This document shows, piece after piece, positions 18,302 through 26,912 of a DNA stretch of 64,000 nucleotides. The translations under genes and the position numbers were made by a program. This DNA is from Flavimarina sp. Hel_I_48 (GTDB lineage: Bacteria > Bacteroidota > Bacteroidia > Flavobacteriales > Flavobacteriaceae), in assembly GCF_000733945.1 (NCBI RefSeq), contig NZ_JPOL01000001.1, forward strand, positions 29,917-93,916, written 5' to 3'. How positions within the stretch are numbered: the stretch's first letter is position 1; the number at the start of each line of letters is the position of its first letter. The notes under the pieces were generated by a model. The model saw nothing but the letters and a program-made list of their open reading frames with translations, made no database searches and was not told the DNA's origin.

Positions 18302-18439
18302 GGCGGTTTCGGTACACTGCGCTAAAGCACCGCACTCAACCGCCTCAGCTCTTACTTCGAATGAAAATTTGAAGGTGTTCTGCTGAAACAAAAAAGTAGG
18401 CGGCTGAGTGCTCGGCAGAGCCGAGCGTACCGAATCCCC
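18302..18439. repeat. Palindromic unit 5 (R6-linker-L7)
   Basis: R arm 18302-18344 and L arm 18399-18439. It ends 14 nt before the UDP-xylose synthase stop codon. L7 has GAATCCCC where other copies have GAAGCCCC. Confidence 0.88.
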
Positions 18440-18453
18440 GGCCTCTGCAACTC

Positions 18454-19389
18454 CTAAATCACTTCCTTAAAATAAGCTATGGTTTTTATCAGTCCGGCGT
18501 CTAACTGGGTATTGGGTTCCCAGCCGTTAAGTTTTTCTTTGGCAAGGCTAATATCCGGTTGACGTTGTTTAGGATCATCCTGTGGCAGGGGCATGTGCCT
18601 GATCTCTGATGATGAACCGGTCAATGCAATAATTTTAGATGCAAGTTCAAGCATTGTAAATTCATTGGGGTTACCCAGATTTACAGGGCCCAAAAAGCCA
18701 TCTTCACTGTTCATCATGCGTACCATTCCTTCTACCAGATCATCTACGTACTGAAAGGAACGCGTTTGATTACCATCGCCGTAAATAGTAATATCTTCCC
18801 CGCGAAGGGCCTGAACAATAAAATTGGAAACCACCCTCCCATCAGCGGGATTCATATTTGGCCCGTAGGTATTAAATATTCGTATGATCTTTATGGCGAC
18901 ATCGTTCTGGTTGTGGTAATCCATAAACAGTGTCTCCGCGCAGCGTTTTCCCTCATCGTAGCACGAACGCAAGCCTATAGGATTTACATGCCCCCAGTAG
19001 CTTTCTGGCTGCGGGTGCACCTGGGGATCACCGTAAACCTCACTGGTGCTTGCCTGCAAAATTTTGGCTTTTACCCTTTTTGCCAATCCAAGCATATTGA
19101 TCGCACCCATAACGGAGGTTTTGATCGTTTTAATCGCATTGTATTGGTAATGAATGGGACTTGCGGGACACGCCAGATTGTATATTTCATCTACCTCGGC
19201 ATAATAGGGATGGGTTACATCGTGACGCACCAATTCAAAATAAGGGTTGTCGAGCAAATGAACCACGTTCTGTTTTGCTCCTGTAAAATAATTATCAAGG
19301 CAGAGTATATGATTGCCTTCCTTTAATAATCGCTCGCTAAGATGCGAACCTATAAAACCGGCACCTCCGGTGATGAGAATTTTTTTCAT
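18454..19389 (-). CDS. uxs: UDP-glucuronate decarboxylase (UDP-xylose synthase)
   Basis: Extended short-chain dehydrogenase of 311 residues converting UDP-GlcA to UDP-xylose with internal NAD recycling. Seen: the NAD motif GGAGFIGSH at the N-terminus, the [10 protein letters not shown] strand, the catalytic tyrosine-lysine in [10 protein letters not shown], the [10 protein letters not shown] segment and NDGR-like [15 protein letters not shown]. The sequence follows the UXS pattern shared with animal and plant enzymes. Its substrate could come from ugd (45548-46945). It faces the legionaminate block divergently across a 477-nt gap. Confidence 0.92.
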   Translation of the reverse strand: MKKILITGGAGFIGSHLSERLLKEGNHILCLDNYFTGAKQNVVHLLDNPYFELVRHDVTHPYYAEVDEIYNLACPASPIHYQYNAIKTIKTSVMGAINMLGLAKRVKAKILQASTSEVYGDPQVHPQPESYWGHVNPIGLRSCYDEGKRCAETLFMDYHNQNDVAIKIIRIFNTYGPNMNPADGRVVSNFIVQALRGEDITIYGDGNQTRSFQYVDDLVEGMVRMMNSEDGFLGPVNLGNPNEFTMLELASKIIALTGSSSEIRHMPLPQDDPKQRQPDISLAKEKLNGWEPNTQLDAGLIKTIAYFKEVI

Positions 19390-19685
19390 TGTATAAAGAA
19401 TAGTATCCTACTTTGGGAATGCTAAAACTATCCAAAAAAGTTCAAAGTACATACTTGATGAATAGATTTATTGGGAAATCGAGACCATTAGACTTTTATT
19501 TAAGGTTACTACGAGATAGCCTATAATTTTACCAAAATATTAAATCTGACATTACTGGTAAATTGTAAAACTTCAAACCGTGTCTCCTATTCATAAAAGA
19601 TAAGCAAATCTTTTTGTGAAACTCAACACCAATTTTCGGTAAATGTTGGGCGAATCTTAAAGTATTTTTAAAAAAAATAATAGTA

Positions 19686-19769
19686 GAAAATAATAAATTC
19701 TTTAACAAGAATATGAAATAAAGTCGCTCTAATATCAGCAGAACTTATACTTTTACCACCTGTAAAACG
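19686..19769 (+). promoter_or_regulatory. 84-nt repeated leader element, copy 1 (upstream of legB)
   Basis: Non-coding sequence, collinear without gaps with 26829-26912 at 69 of 84 positions. Two blocks are perfectly kept: AATTCTTTAACAA and AGAACTTATACTTTTAC. It starts 181 nt before the legB start. An aligned reading frame in copy 2 is interrupted by a stop here and differences are not at third positions, so it is not a conserved gene. It may be a promoter or leader region, or a homologous junction left by cassette exchange. The rest of the 19390-19866 gap is AT-rich and I see no gene in it. Confidence 0.65.
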
Positions 19770-19866
19770 AAGGAGAACTCAACGTAAGTCAATCTCCCAA
19801 CTTTGATCATAAATAGCTCAAAGGTCACTAAGATAGTACATAATTAATTTTAGGAATAGTAACAGC

Positions 19867-21054
19867 ATGAATATACTTGAATTAATAGGACGTGATAAAA
19901 ATTTGTTTACTTCAGACCTGTTAGCCAATGAACAAGCGCTGTCAAAAGCAGTTAGGGCTTCTAGCTTTCTGGTCATTGGTGGGGCAGGATCAATAGGCCA
20001 GGCCGTCACCAAAGAAATTTTTAAGCGTAATCCGAAAAAGCTTCATGTTGTAGATCTTTCGGAAAACAATATGGTGGAACTGGTCAGGGATATCCGAAGT
20101 TCGTTGGGTTATATAGATGGTGATTTTCAAACCTTTGCCCTGGATATTGGATCGTTGGAATATGACGCCTTTATAAAAGCCGACGGTATTTATGACTATG
20201 TTCTCAATCTATCTGCACTCAAACATGTGCGAAGCGAAAAAGATCCTTTTACCTTAATGAGGATGATAGATGTCAATATCTTCAATACAGATAAAACCTT
20301 AAAGCAGGCCATTAAAAAAGGAACAAAGAAATACTTCTGTGTTTCTACAGATAAAGCGGCAAATCCTGTCAATATGATGGGTGCCTCTAAACGGATTATG
20401 GAAATGTTCTTGATGCGAAGAAGCGAAAGTATTTCTATATCCACGGCACGTTTTGCAAATGTGGCTTTTTCAGATGGCTCCCTTCTTCATGGTTTTAATC
20501 AGCGTATTCAAAAAAAACAACCTATAGTCGCCCCTTCAGACGTAAAGCGTTATTTTGTAACGCCTCAGGAGTCTGGCGAACTTTGTCTTATGTCCTGTAT
20601 ATTCGGTGAAAACCGGGATATATTTTTTCCAAAACTCAGTGAAGATTTACATTTGATTTCTTTTGCAGATATTGCCGTTAAATATCTGGCCCAGTTGGGT
20701 TATGAACCTTACGTGTGCAAAACCGAGGAAGAAGCCAGAAACCTGGTTGAAACTTTACCGAAAGACAAAAAATGGCCTTGTTTTTTTACTACAAGTGATA
20801 CTACCGGAGAAAAAGATTTTGAAGAATTCTTTACAGACGATGAAACATTGGATCTTGAACGTTTTGAAAGTTTGGGGGTAATCAAAAATGAAGTGAATGT
20901 TGAAACGAACAAATTAAAGTATTTCGAAACCCACATAAACGCTCTTCGAGCTTCGGGAACATGGTCAAAAACTGATGTCCTAAATATTTTCCATACTATG
21001 ATACCAGATTTCGGGCATAAGGAAACAGGGAAATACCTAGATTCTAAAATGTAA
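19867..21054 (+). CDS. legB: Nucleotide-sugar 4,6-dehydratase of the legionaminic acid pathway
   Basis: 395-residue SDR of the polysaccharide-biosynthesis (FlaA1/PglF-like) family, first step of legionaminic acid synthesis: NDP-GlcNAc to the 4-keto-6-deoxy sugar. NAD motif GGAGSIGQ near 40, the NLSALKHVRSEKDP segment, and the active site CVSTDKAANPVNMMGASK, in which methionine takes the usual tyrosine place as is normal for this group. ARFANVAFSDGSLLHGF is also typical. No membrane helices. It overlaps legC by one base (TAATG), opening a tightly packed seven-gene operon. Confidence 0.85.
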   Translation: MNILELIGRDKNLFTSDLLANEQALSKAVRASSFLVIGGAGSIGQAVTKEIFKRNPKKLHVVDLSENNMVELVRDIRSSLGYIDGDFQTFALDIGSLEYDAFIKADGIYDYVLNLSALKHVRSEKDPFTLMRMIDVNIFNTDKTLKQAIKKGTKKYFCVSTDKAANPVNMMGASKRIMEMFLMRRSESISISTARFANVAFSDGSLLHGFNQRIQKKQPIVAPSDVKRYFVTPQESGELCLMSCIFGENRDIFFPKLSEDLHLISFADIAVKYLAQLGYEPYVCKTEEEARNLVETLPKDKKWPCFFTTSDTTGEKDFEEFFTDDETLDLERFESLGVIKNEVNVETNKLKYFETHINALRASGTWSKTDVLNIFHTMIPDFGHKETGKYLDSKM

Positions 21055-22196
21055 TGACAACCAATCAAAAAACAATAGCATACATTCAGGACCTTTTTGA
21101 ATCTAAAAAATTCATACCACTACACGAACCTTGTTTTAGGGGTAATGAAAAAAAATACCTCAATGACACCATAGATTCCACATTTGTGTCCTCAATAGGC
21201 GCCTATGTAGACACCTTTGAGCTCATGATGCAAAACATTACCAACACGAAAAAAGCAGTGGCAGTAGTGAATGGAACCGCTGGCATACAAGTGGCCTTAC
21301 GCTTAGTGGGCGTAAAAACTGGAAATGAAGTGCTCACGCAGGCCCTTACCTTTATTGCCACGGCAAACGCCATTGCTTATAACAATGCCCATCCCGTTTT
21401 CTTGGATGTAGACAGGGACACCATGGGTTTGTCTACGGTCGCTGTACGCAATTTCCTTGAAGAGTATGGCGATTTGCGTCAAGATGGTTGCTATAATAAG
21501 AAAACAGGGAACAAAATTGCAGCATGTTTACCCATGCATACTTTTGGATTTCCGGTAAGGATTGATGAACTTGTAGAAATCTGCTCTGCCTGGAATATCC
21601 CGGTGGTTGAAGACGCGGCAGAGTCATTAGGGAGTGAATTGAAGGGAAAGCCCACGGGAAGTTTTGGTCAGCTTGGCGTATTTTCCTTTAACGGAAACAA
21701 GGTAGTCACCTGCGGTGGCGGTGGCGCTATAGTGAGCAATACTTTAGCACTGGGTGAAAAAGCCAAATACCTCACCACCACAGCAAAACAACCTCATCCC
21801 TATGAATATTATCATGATGAGATGGGTTATAATTTCAGGATGCCAAATCTTAATGCCGCGCTGGCCTGTGCGCAACTTGAAAATTTAGATTCCTTCCTTG
21901 AAAACAAAAGGATTCTTGCAAAAAGCTATCAAACGTTTTTTGACGGTGAAAATATAAAGTTCCGTACAGAGTTGCCTGAAACAAAGGCCAACTACTGGTT
22001 GATGTGCGTGGAAATGGAAAACAGGGAGCAACGTGATCTTTTTTTAAAAGAAACCAATGCTTCTGGGGTGATGACCAGACCTATATGGCAATTGATGTAT
22101 AAGTTACCTATGTATAAAGATTGCATTAGGGACGAACAATTAAATGCTGAATTTTTAGAAGATCGAATTGTAAACATTCCCAGCAGTGTTAGATAA
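21054..22196 (+). CDS. legC: PLP-dependent C4 aminotransferase (LegC type)
   Basis: 380-residue DegT/DnrJ/EryC1 aminotransferase. It transfers an amino group to the 4-keto product of LegB. The PLP lysine is K216 in FSFNGNKVVTCGGGG, with VVNGTAGIQVALRLVGV for phosphate binding and VVEDAAESLGSE for the cofactor aspartate. The N-terminal IPLHEPCFRGNE and C-terminal NIPSS are typical of the LegC branch. It overlaps LegB by one base and LegH by 11 nt. Confidence 0.9.
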   Translation: MTTNQKTIAYIQDLFESKKFIPLHEPCFRGNEKKYLNDTIDSTFVSSIGAYVDTFELMMQNITNTKKAVAVVNGTAGIQVALRLVGVKTGNEVLTQALTFIATANAIAYNNAHPVFLDVDRDTMGLSTVAVRNFLEEYGDLRQDGCYNKKTGNKIAACLPMHTFGFPVRIDELVEICSAWNIPVVEDAAESLGSELKGKPTGSFGQLGVFSFNGNKVVTCGGGGAIVSNTLALGEKAKYLTTTAKQPHPYEYYHDEMGYNFRMPNLNAALACAQLENLDSFLENKRILAKSYQTFFDGENIKFRTELPETKANYWLMCVEMENREQRDLFLKETNASGVMTRPIWQLMYKLPMYKDCIRDEQLNAEFLEDRIVNIPSSVR

Positions 22197-22809
22197 AGAA
22201 GTCATATTGATTGGATACTCTGGGCATGGCTTTGTAGTGGCCGAGACAGCCCTTTTGTGCGGACTAAAATTAAATGGCTATACGGAAATTCATGAAATTG
22301 CACTAAATCCTTTCAAACTTGAGTATTTGGGTTTTGAGTCAGATGCCAATTTTGAGGAATGGAAAACAGATAAAAACTATATTTTAGGTATCGGTGATAA
22401 TAAAATTCGGGTGAAAGTCGCGAATTTGATACGCTCCAGGAAAAAGAAAATAGTAAACGTAATGCATCCACAAAGCAGCGTTTCAAAAACATGCCAAATG
22501 GGCGAAGGGAACTTTGTATCTAAAAACGTATCCATCAACGCTTTGGCGCGCATTGGGGATTATTGTATCCTAAATACCGCTTCCATCATTGAACATGAAT
22601 GCACTATAGGAAATGGTGTTCATATCGCGCCGGGTGCGGTTTTGGCCGGTAATGTGACTGTAGGTGATTTAAGTTTTATAGGCGCTAACGCGGTAGTAAA
22701 ACAAGGTGTTCGCATAGGTAAAAATGTAACTATAGGAGCAGGTACGGTAGTATTAAACGATATTGCAGATAATCAGAAAATCGTGGGAAATCCGGGTAGG
22801 TCATTATGA
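22186..22809 (+). CDS. legH: NeuD/PglD-like N-acetyltransferase
   Basis: 207 residues, GTG start at 22186 inside the end of legC. There is an N-terminal Rossmann-like sugar-binding part (VILIGYSGHGFVVAE) and a C-terminal left-handed beta-helix of hexapeptide repeats (IGNGVHIAPGAVLAGNVTVG). The general-base histidine is in SIIEHECTIG. By family and context it acetylates the C4 amino group made by LegC using acetyl-CoA. It shares a four-base ATGA overlap with legI. Confidence 0.85.
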   Translation: MLDKEVILIGYSGHGFVVAETALLCGLKLNGYTEIHEIALNPFKLEYLGFESDANFEEWKTDKNYILGIGDNKIRVKVANLIRSRKKKIVNVMHPQSSVSKTCQMGEGNFVSKNVSINALARIGDYCILNTASIIEHECTIGNGVHIAPGAVLAGNVTVGDLSFIGANAVVKQGVRIGKNVTIGAGTVVLNDIADNQKIVGNPGRSL

Positions 22810-23819
22810 AAAAGAGCGTACTTATAATAGCAGAAGCAGGTGTTAACCACAACGGTGACATGGATCAGGCAAAAAAATTGATCGATGCCGCCGCTGCGGC
22901 CGGGGTAGATTATGTAAAGTTTCAAACGTTCAAAGCTTCAAAATTAGTAACAAAATCCGCACTGCGCGCTGCTTATCAAGATACGAATACAAAAGATTCA
23001 GACTCACAATATGAGATGCTCAAAAAATTGGAACTATCTGAAGCGTCACACCGCATTTTGATAGCGTATTGTGACTCAAAAAATATCAAATTCCTTTCCA
23101 CGGGATTTGATTTGGAAAGCCTTGAATTTTTGAATACCGTTGGAATTGATCTCTTTAAAATCCCTTCCGGTGAAATTACCAACCTCCCCTACCTTCGCAA
23201 GATTGCAAGCTTTAAAAAACCTGTGGTCATGTCAACGGGAATGGCTTCCATGCCAGAAGTCAGGGAAGCTTTCAACATACTTATAAAAGAGGGTATAAAC
23301 AGGGAAGACATTCATATCGTGCATTGCAATACCGAGTATCCCACCCCCATGGAAGATGTCAACCTCAAGGCCATGAACACCATTGGCCAAGAACTCGATG
23401 TTAAGATAGGATATTCAGACCATACCCTGGGAATAGAGGTTCCTGTAGCAGCCGTTGCGCTGGGAGCCACGGTCATAGAAAAGCATTTTACATTAGATAG
23501 GAATTTACCGGGGCCTGATCACCGTGCATCGCTGGAGCCAGAGGAACTTAAGGCCATGGTAAGCGCCATTCGTAATATCGAAAAAGCAATCTCCGGATCT
23601 GGAAAGAAAGAACCTTCTCCATCAGAAATAAAGAATAAAACGGTAGCCCGTAAAAGCATTATTGCCTCAAAAAATATTACTAAAGGGGAGAAATTCACGG
23701 TTATAAACCTTACGATAAAACGACCGGGAACTGGTTTGAGCCCTATGCGGTGGGACGAAGTTCTGGGAAAAACCGCAATACGCGATTTTAAGCAGGAAGA
23801 ATCAATAGAACTGGAATAA
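22806..23819 (+). CDS. legI: N,N'-diacetyllegionaminate synthase (NeuB family)
   Basis: 337 residues. The NeuB TIM barrel (about 5-270) joins PEP to the 6-deoxy-mannose derivative, and a C-terminal SAF/antifreeze-like domain follows (about 278-337, ASKNITKGEKFT). Signature segments: AEAGVNHNG, YVKFQTFKA, HCNTEYPTP, GYSDHTLG and EKHFTLDRNLPGPDH. Specificity for legionaminic rather than sialic acid is inferred from legB and legC in the same operon. Confidence 0.92.
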   Translation: MKKSVLIIAEAGVNHNGDMDQAKKLIDAAAAAGVDYVKFQTFKASKLVTKSALRAAYQDTNTKDSDSQYEMLKKLELSEASHRILIAYCDSKNIKFLSTGFDLESLEFLNTVGIDLFKIPSGEITNLPYLRKIASFKKPVVMSTGMASMPEVREAFNILIKEGINREDIHIVHCNTEYPTPMEDVNLKAMNTIGQELDVKIGYSDHTLGIEVPVAAVALGATVIEKHFTLDRNLPGPDHRASLEPEELKAMVSAIRNIEKAISGSGKKEPSPSEIKNKTVARKSIIASKNITKGEKFTVINLTIKRPGTGLSPMRWDEVLGKTAIRDFKQEESIELE

Positions 23820-23820
23820 G

Positions 23821-24978
23821 TTGAAGAATATAGCAGTTATAACGGGAACACGGGCAGAATTCGGTTTATTGAGACCCCTGATAGATCAGCTTAAAAAAAG
23901 TGATGCTTTTAAGCTCCAGCTTATCGTAAGTGCCATGCACCTATCCCCAGAATTTGGCAATACCGTACAGGAAATTGAGGATGGGGGTTACACGATAGCC
24001 AAAAAAGTAGAATGCCTTCTCTCTTCAGATACGGCCACGGGAATCACAAAATCCATTGGGCTCGCCATGATAGGTTTTGCTGATGCTATGGAAGAGCTAC
24101 GACCCGATATTGTGGTTATCCTGGGCGACCGGTCTGAAATGCTTGCCGCAGCCACAGCGGCAATGATCGCAAATATTCCCATAGCGCACATTCATGGTGG
24201 CGAAACCACCGAGGGCGCTTACGATGAAGGCATTCGGCATGCTATTACAAAAATGAGTTATTGGCATTTCGCCTCCACCACGATATACAGAAACCGCATC
24301 ACACAACTAGGTGAAGATCCAGACCGTGTATTTGATGTGGGGGCTATAGGTCTGGATTCCATAAAAAACCTAAACCTTTTAAACCGGGAAGACTTTGAGA
24401 AATCCATCGATTTTGAATTGGGCAAGAAGAATATACTGATCACGTTTCATCCCGTGACCTTAGAAAACGATCTGGCGGAGAAGCAGTTCGCGGAGATTTT
24501 AAACGCATTGCGCTCTTTAAAAGAAACCCATTTGATCTTTACCCATGCAAATGCGGATAAGAATGGCCGCATCATCAATAAAATGATCACAGAGTTTGTT
24601 TCTGAAAACAAAGAAAATGCGATAGCGTTCAAATCGCTTGGACAGTTGCGTTATCTATCCAGCCTTCAATATATGGATGTTGTACTGGGAAATTCATCAA
24701 GCGGTATCCTTGAAGTCCCCAGTTTCAATATTCCCACGATCAATATTGGCGATAGGCAAAAAGGACGGGTTATGGCAGAAAGTATCATCAATATCAGCCC
24801 TGAAAAAGAACAAATCAAAGAAGCCCTAACCATGGCTTTTAGTAGTTCTTTTGCCCACAAAATAGAAAACCAGAAACAAATATATGGTAATGGAACGGCC
24901 GCGCTAAAAATTATAGAGGTTCTATCAGGCCCTTATCCTAAAGATCTAAAAAAAGTATTTTACGATTTTAAATTTTAA
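23821..24978 (+). CDS. legG: Hydrolysing NDP-diacetylbacillosamine 2-epimerase (NeuC family)
   Basis: 385 residues with a TTG start one base after the legI stop. No ATG is available near the N-terminus, and MKNIAVITGTRAEFG is a complete family start. Releases NDP and inverts C2 to give 2,4-diacetamido-2,4,6-trideoxymannose. Landmarks: GTRAEFGLLRPLI, GDRSEMLAAA, HIHGGETTEGAYDEGIRHAI and GNSSSGILEVPSF. It is unlike the non-hydrolysing WecB-type enzyme at 35333, which keeps GTRPE/HSGQN motifs. Confidence 0.9.
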   Translation: MKNIAVITGTRAEFGLLRPLIDQLKKSDAFKLQLIVSAMHLSPEFGNTVQEIEDGGYTIAKKVECLLSSDTATGITKSIGLAMIGFADAMEELRPDIVVILGDRSEMLAAATAAMIANIPIAHIHGGETTEGAYDEGIRHAITKMSYWHFASTTIYRNRITQLGEDPDRVFDVGAIGLDSIKNLNLLNREDFEKSIDFELGKKNILITFHPVTLENDLAEKQFAEILNALRSLKETHLIFTHANADKNGRIINKMITEFVSENKENAIAFKSLGQLRYLSSLQYMDVVLGNSSSGILEVPSFNIPTINIGDRQKGRVMAESIINISPEKEQIKEALTMAFSSSFAHKIENQKQIYGNGTAALKIIEVLSGPYPKDLKKVFYDFKF

Positions 24979-24980
24979 CG

Positions 24981-26033
24981 ATGCAACTGGACAGTATACG
25001 TATTCACAAGGACAAAACAATTCTTGAAGCCCTTCAAAAGTTAAACGATATCCTCTATGCTGGCCATATCAGCAGGCTTATTCTGTTTGTCGTGGATGAT
25101 GAGCATTCCGTAGTGGGATCTGTTACTGATGGGGACATTCGCAGGTCGTTGTTGAATCATGCAGATCTGGGATTGAAAACAGGTGAGATCTGTAACAGGA
25201 ATTTTGTTTATGAAATTGACAAAAAAGGGTTTTTAGACCTCAAAATATATCGAGATAGGGATATAAAGATACTTCCCATTCTTGATCATGACAAGAAGCT
25301 TCTGCGCATCATTGATCTGGAAAAATCACAGGCGCAGCTTCCGTTAGAATGTATGATCATGGCCGGTGGAAGGGGAAAACGACTTAGTCCCCTTACTGAT
25401 ACTGTACCTAAACCTATGTTACCACTGGGTGATCGCCCTATTATCGCCCATAATATTGACCGGTTGATCTCTTTTGGTATAGAAAAGATTTACATCTCTG
25501 TTAAATATCTGGGAGAACAGATCAAAGATTATTTTGGTGATGGTAGCGACAGGGGCATTTCCATAGAATATATATGGGAAAACGAGCCGCTAGGTACTGC
25601 AGGTGCCCTCTCCCTGGTAGATAATTTCAATAGTCCCTACATCCTGTTGATGAATAGTGATTTGTTCAGTGATGTGGATTTTGAAGACCTTTACCTTGAT
25701 ATTATTGAGCAAAATGCAGATATGTGTGTCGCCTCCACTGAATATAAAGTAGATGTTCCCTACGCTGTCTTTGAGACACATGAGCGTACCGTTTTGGATT
25801 TTAAGGAAAAACCCTCTTATGTGTACCACTCCAATGCCGGGATCTATATTTTCAAAAAAGAACTAGTAAACAGAATCCCAAAAAACAAATTTTTTGACAT
25901 CACGGAGTTGATGGAGGATCTGGTAAAAGATGGTGGTAAATTGATCCATAATCCCATTCACGGCTTTTGGATTGACATCGGTAGCCCGGTAGATTATAAA
26001 AAGGCTCAGGAATTTGTAAAACACATGCACTAA
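24981..26033 (+). CDS. ptmE: CBS-domain nucleotidyltransferase (PtmE-like, glucosamine-1-phosphate guanylyltransferase)
   Basis: 350 residues. A CBS pair (about 1-115) precedes a sugar-1-phosphate nucleotidyltransferase domain with GGRGKRLSPLTD near 129 and KPMLPLGDRPII. This architecture and its place among leg genes match PtmE of Campylobacter jejuni, which makes GDP-glucosamine so that legionaminic acid is built on GDP- rather than UDP-sugars. GDP use here is inference. It overlaps legF by one base. Confidence 0.82.
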   Translation: MQLDSIRIHKDKTILEALQKLNDILYAGHISRLILFVVDDEHSVVGSVTDGDIRRSLLNHADLGLKTGEICNRNFVYEIDKKGFLDLKIYRDRDIKILPILDHDKKLLRIIDLEKSQAQLPLECMIMAGGRGKRLSPLTDTVPKPMLPLGDRPIIAHNIDRLISFGIEKIYISVKYLGEQIKDYFGDGSDRGISIEYIWENEPLGTAGALSLVDNFNSPYILLMNSDLFSDVDFEDLYLDIIEQNADMCVASTEYKVDVPYAVFETHERTVLDFKEKPSYVYHSNAGIYIFKKELVNRIPKNKFFDITELMEDLVKDGGKLIHNPIHGFWIDIGSPVDYKKAQEFVKHMH

Positions 26034-26707
26034 TGCTAGTCGTTATACCCGCACGCGGTGGCTCTAAAGGGGTCCCCGGTAAAAACATCAAACTACTGGG
26101 TGGCAAACCGCTCATACAACACACCATTGAAGCTGCTAGGCAGCTTTTTACAGATGATGAGATCATCGTATCTACAGATAGTGAAGAAATCAGGCAAACA
26201 GTTATTGACCATGGCCTTCAGGTACCTTTTTTAAGACCTCAGAATTTAGCCACAGATCAGGCGGGTACCTATGAAGTACTTCTGCATGCGGTAGCTTTTA
26301 TGGAAAAAAAAGGCGTAAAAAATGATATTCTTATTTTACTACAGCCCACTTCCCCATTTAGAAACGCCAGCCAGATCAAAGAAGCCCTCGCCTTATATAC
26401 TCCTGAGTTGGATATGATAGTTTCTGTAAAAGAAGCCCGTGCTAATCCTTATTATGTGCTTAAAGAAGAAAACGGGGAAGGTTTTCTAAAACCATCCAAA
26501 GAAGGAAATTTTAAGACCAGGCAAGAAGCCCCTAAAGTTTGGGAACTTAATGGCGCTATATATATCATAAATATCAATTCCTTAAAAGCGAAACCCCTTA
26601 ACGAATTTAAAAAAGTAAAAAAATTCGTAATGGATGAGATTTCTTCTCATGATATAGACATCCCGTTTGACTGGAAAATGGCGGAACTCCTAATTCGCGA
26701 AAGATAA
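26033..26707 (+). CDS. legF: CMP-N,N'-diacetyllegionaminate synthetase (NeuA family)
   Basis: 224 residues, cytidylyltransferase that activates the finished nonulosonate with CTP. The signature VIPARGGSKGVPGKNIKLLGG is at the extreme N-terminus. LQPTSPFRNASQIKEAL and the C-terminal HDIDIPFDWKMAE segment are typical. Last gene of the operon. The 497-nt gap after it holds copy 2 of the repeated leader element. Confidence 0.92.
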   Translation: MLVVIPARGGSKGVPGKNIKLLGGKPLIQHTIEAARQLFTDDEIIVSTDSEEIRQTVIDHGLQVPFLRPQNLATDQAGTYEVLLHAVAFMEKKGVKNDILILLQPTSPFRNASQIKEALALYTPELDMIVSVKEARANPYYVLKEENGEGFLKPSKEGNFKTRQEAPKVWELNGAIYIININSLKAKPLNEFKKVKKFVMDEISSHDIDIPFDWKMAELLIRER

Positions 26708-26828
26708 CAGCTTTTTTTTATTCCTGGTTTATTAAAGTTGGGGATGCTTTTTCTATGATATAAGTCAAAAAAGATTTTTGATAAAATGTTCTGTATGCCT
26801 GGAACTATTTGCTGCGGAAAACCAACAG

Positions 26829-26912
26829 GAAAATATTAAATTCTTTAACAATATTTTGGAAGAATGCCGTGCTAATATCGGGAGAACTTATACTTTTACG
26901 GCCTGTAAAATG
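26829..26912 (+). promoter_or_regulatory. 84-nt repeated leader element, copy 2 (upstream of the rmlA-rmlC block)
   Basis: Matches 19686-19769 at 69 of 84 positions without gaps. Followed at once by a small AAAAGC-TTCGC-GCTTTT hairpin (about 26917-26933) that copy 1 lacks. It begins 376 nt before rmlA. The rest of 26708-27204 is AT-rich. A TTTAAATTTTG stretch near 27109-27120 is a possible -7 box for rmlA, but weak. Confidence 0.65.

Larger units (their letters stand above)
17118..18439. repeat. Array of palindromic repeat units with embedded GIY-YIG gene
   Basis: The whole stop-to-stop gap between the permease and the UDP-xylose synthase gene is built of one repeat family. An R arm (about 43 nt, GGCGGTTTCGGTACACTG...) and an L arm (about 41 nt, GGCGGCTGAGTG...) are near reverse complements of each other. 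They are separated by a conserved 53-56 nt linker, giving units of about 138-140 bp. Successive units are separated by 16-17 nt, usually a GGATTACAGACCACACC spacer, so the tandem period is 155-157 bp. Full units: 17118-17257, 17834-17973, 17991-18128, 18146-18284 and 18302-18439. A truncated copy lies at 17719-17775 and a degenerate R arm at 17596-17638. The GIY-YIG gene sits between arms L1 and the degenerate R. Confidence 0.9.

Noticed and set aside
17886..18391. Two open frames of 64-73 codons on the minus strand, encoding similar cysteine- and serine-rich peptides
   Set aside because: They are translations of the palindromic repeat units, open only because successive units repeat in register. 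No independent coding signal.
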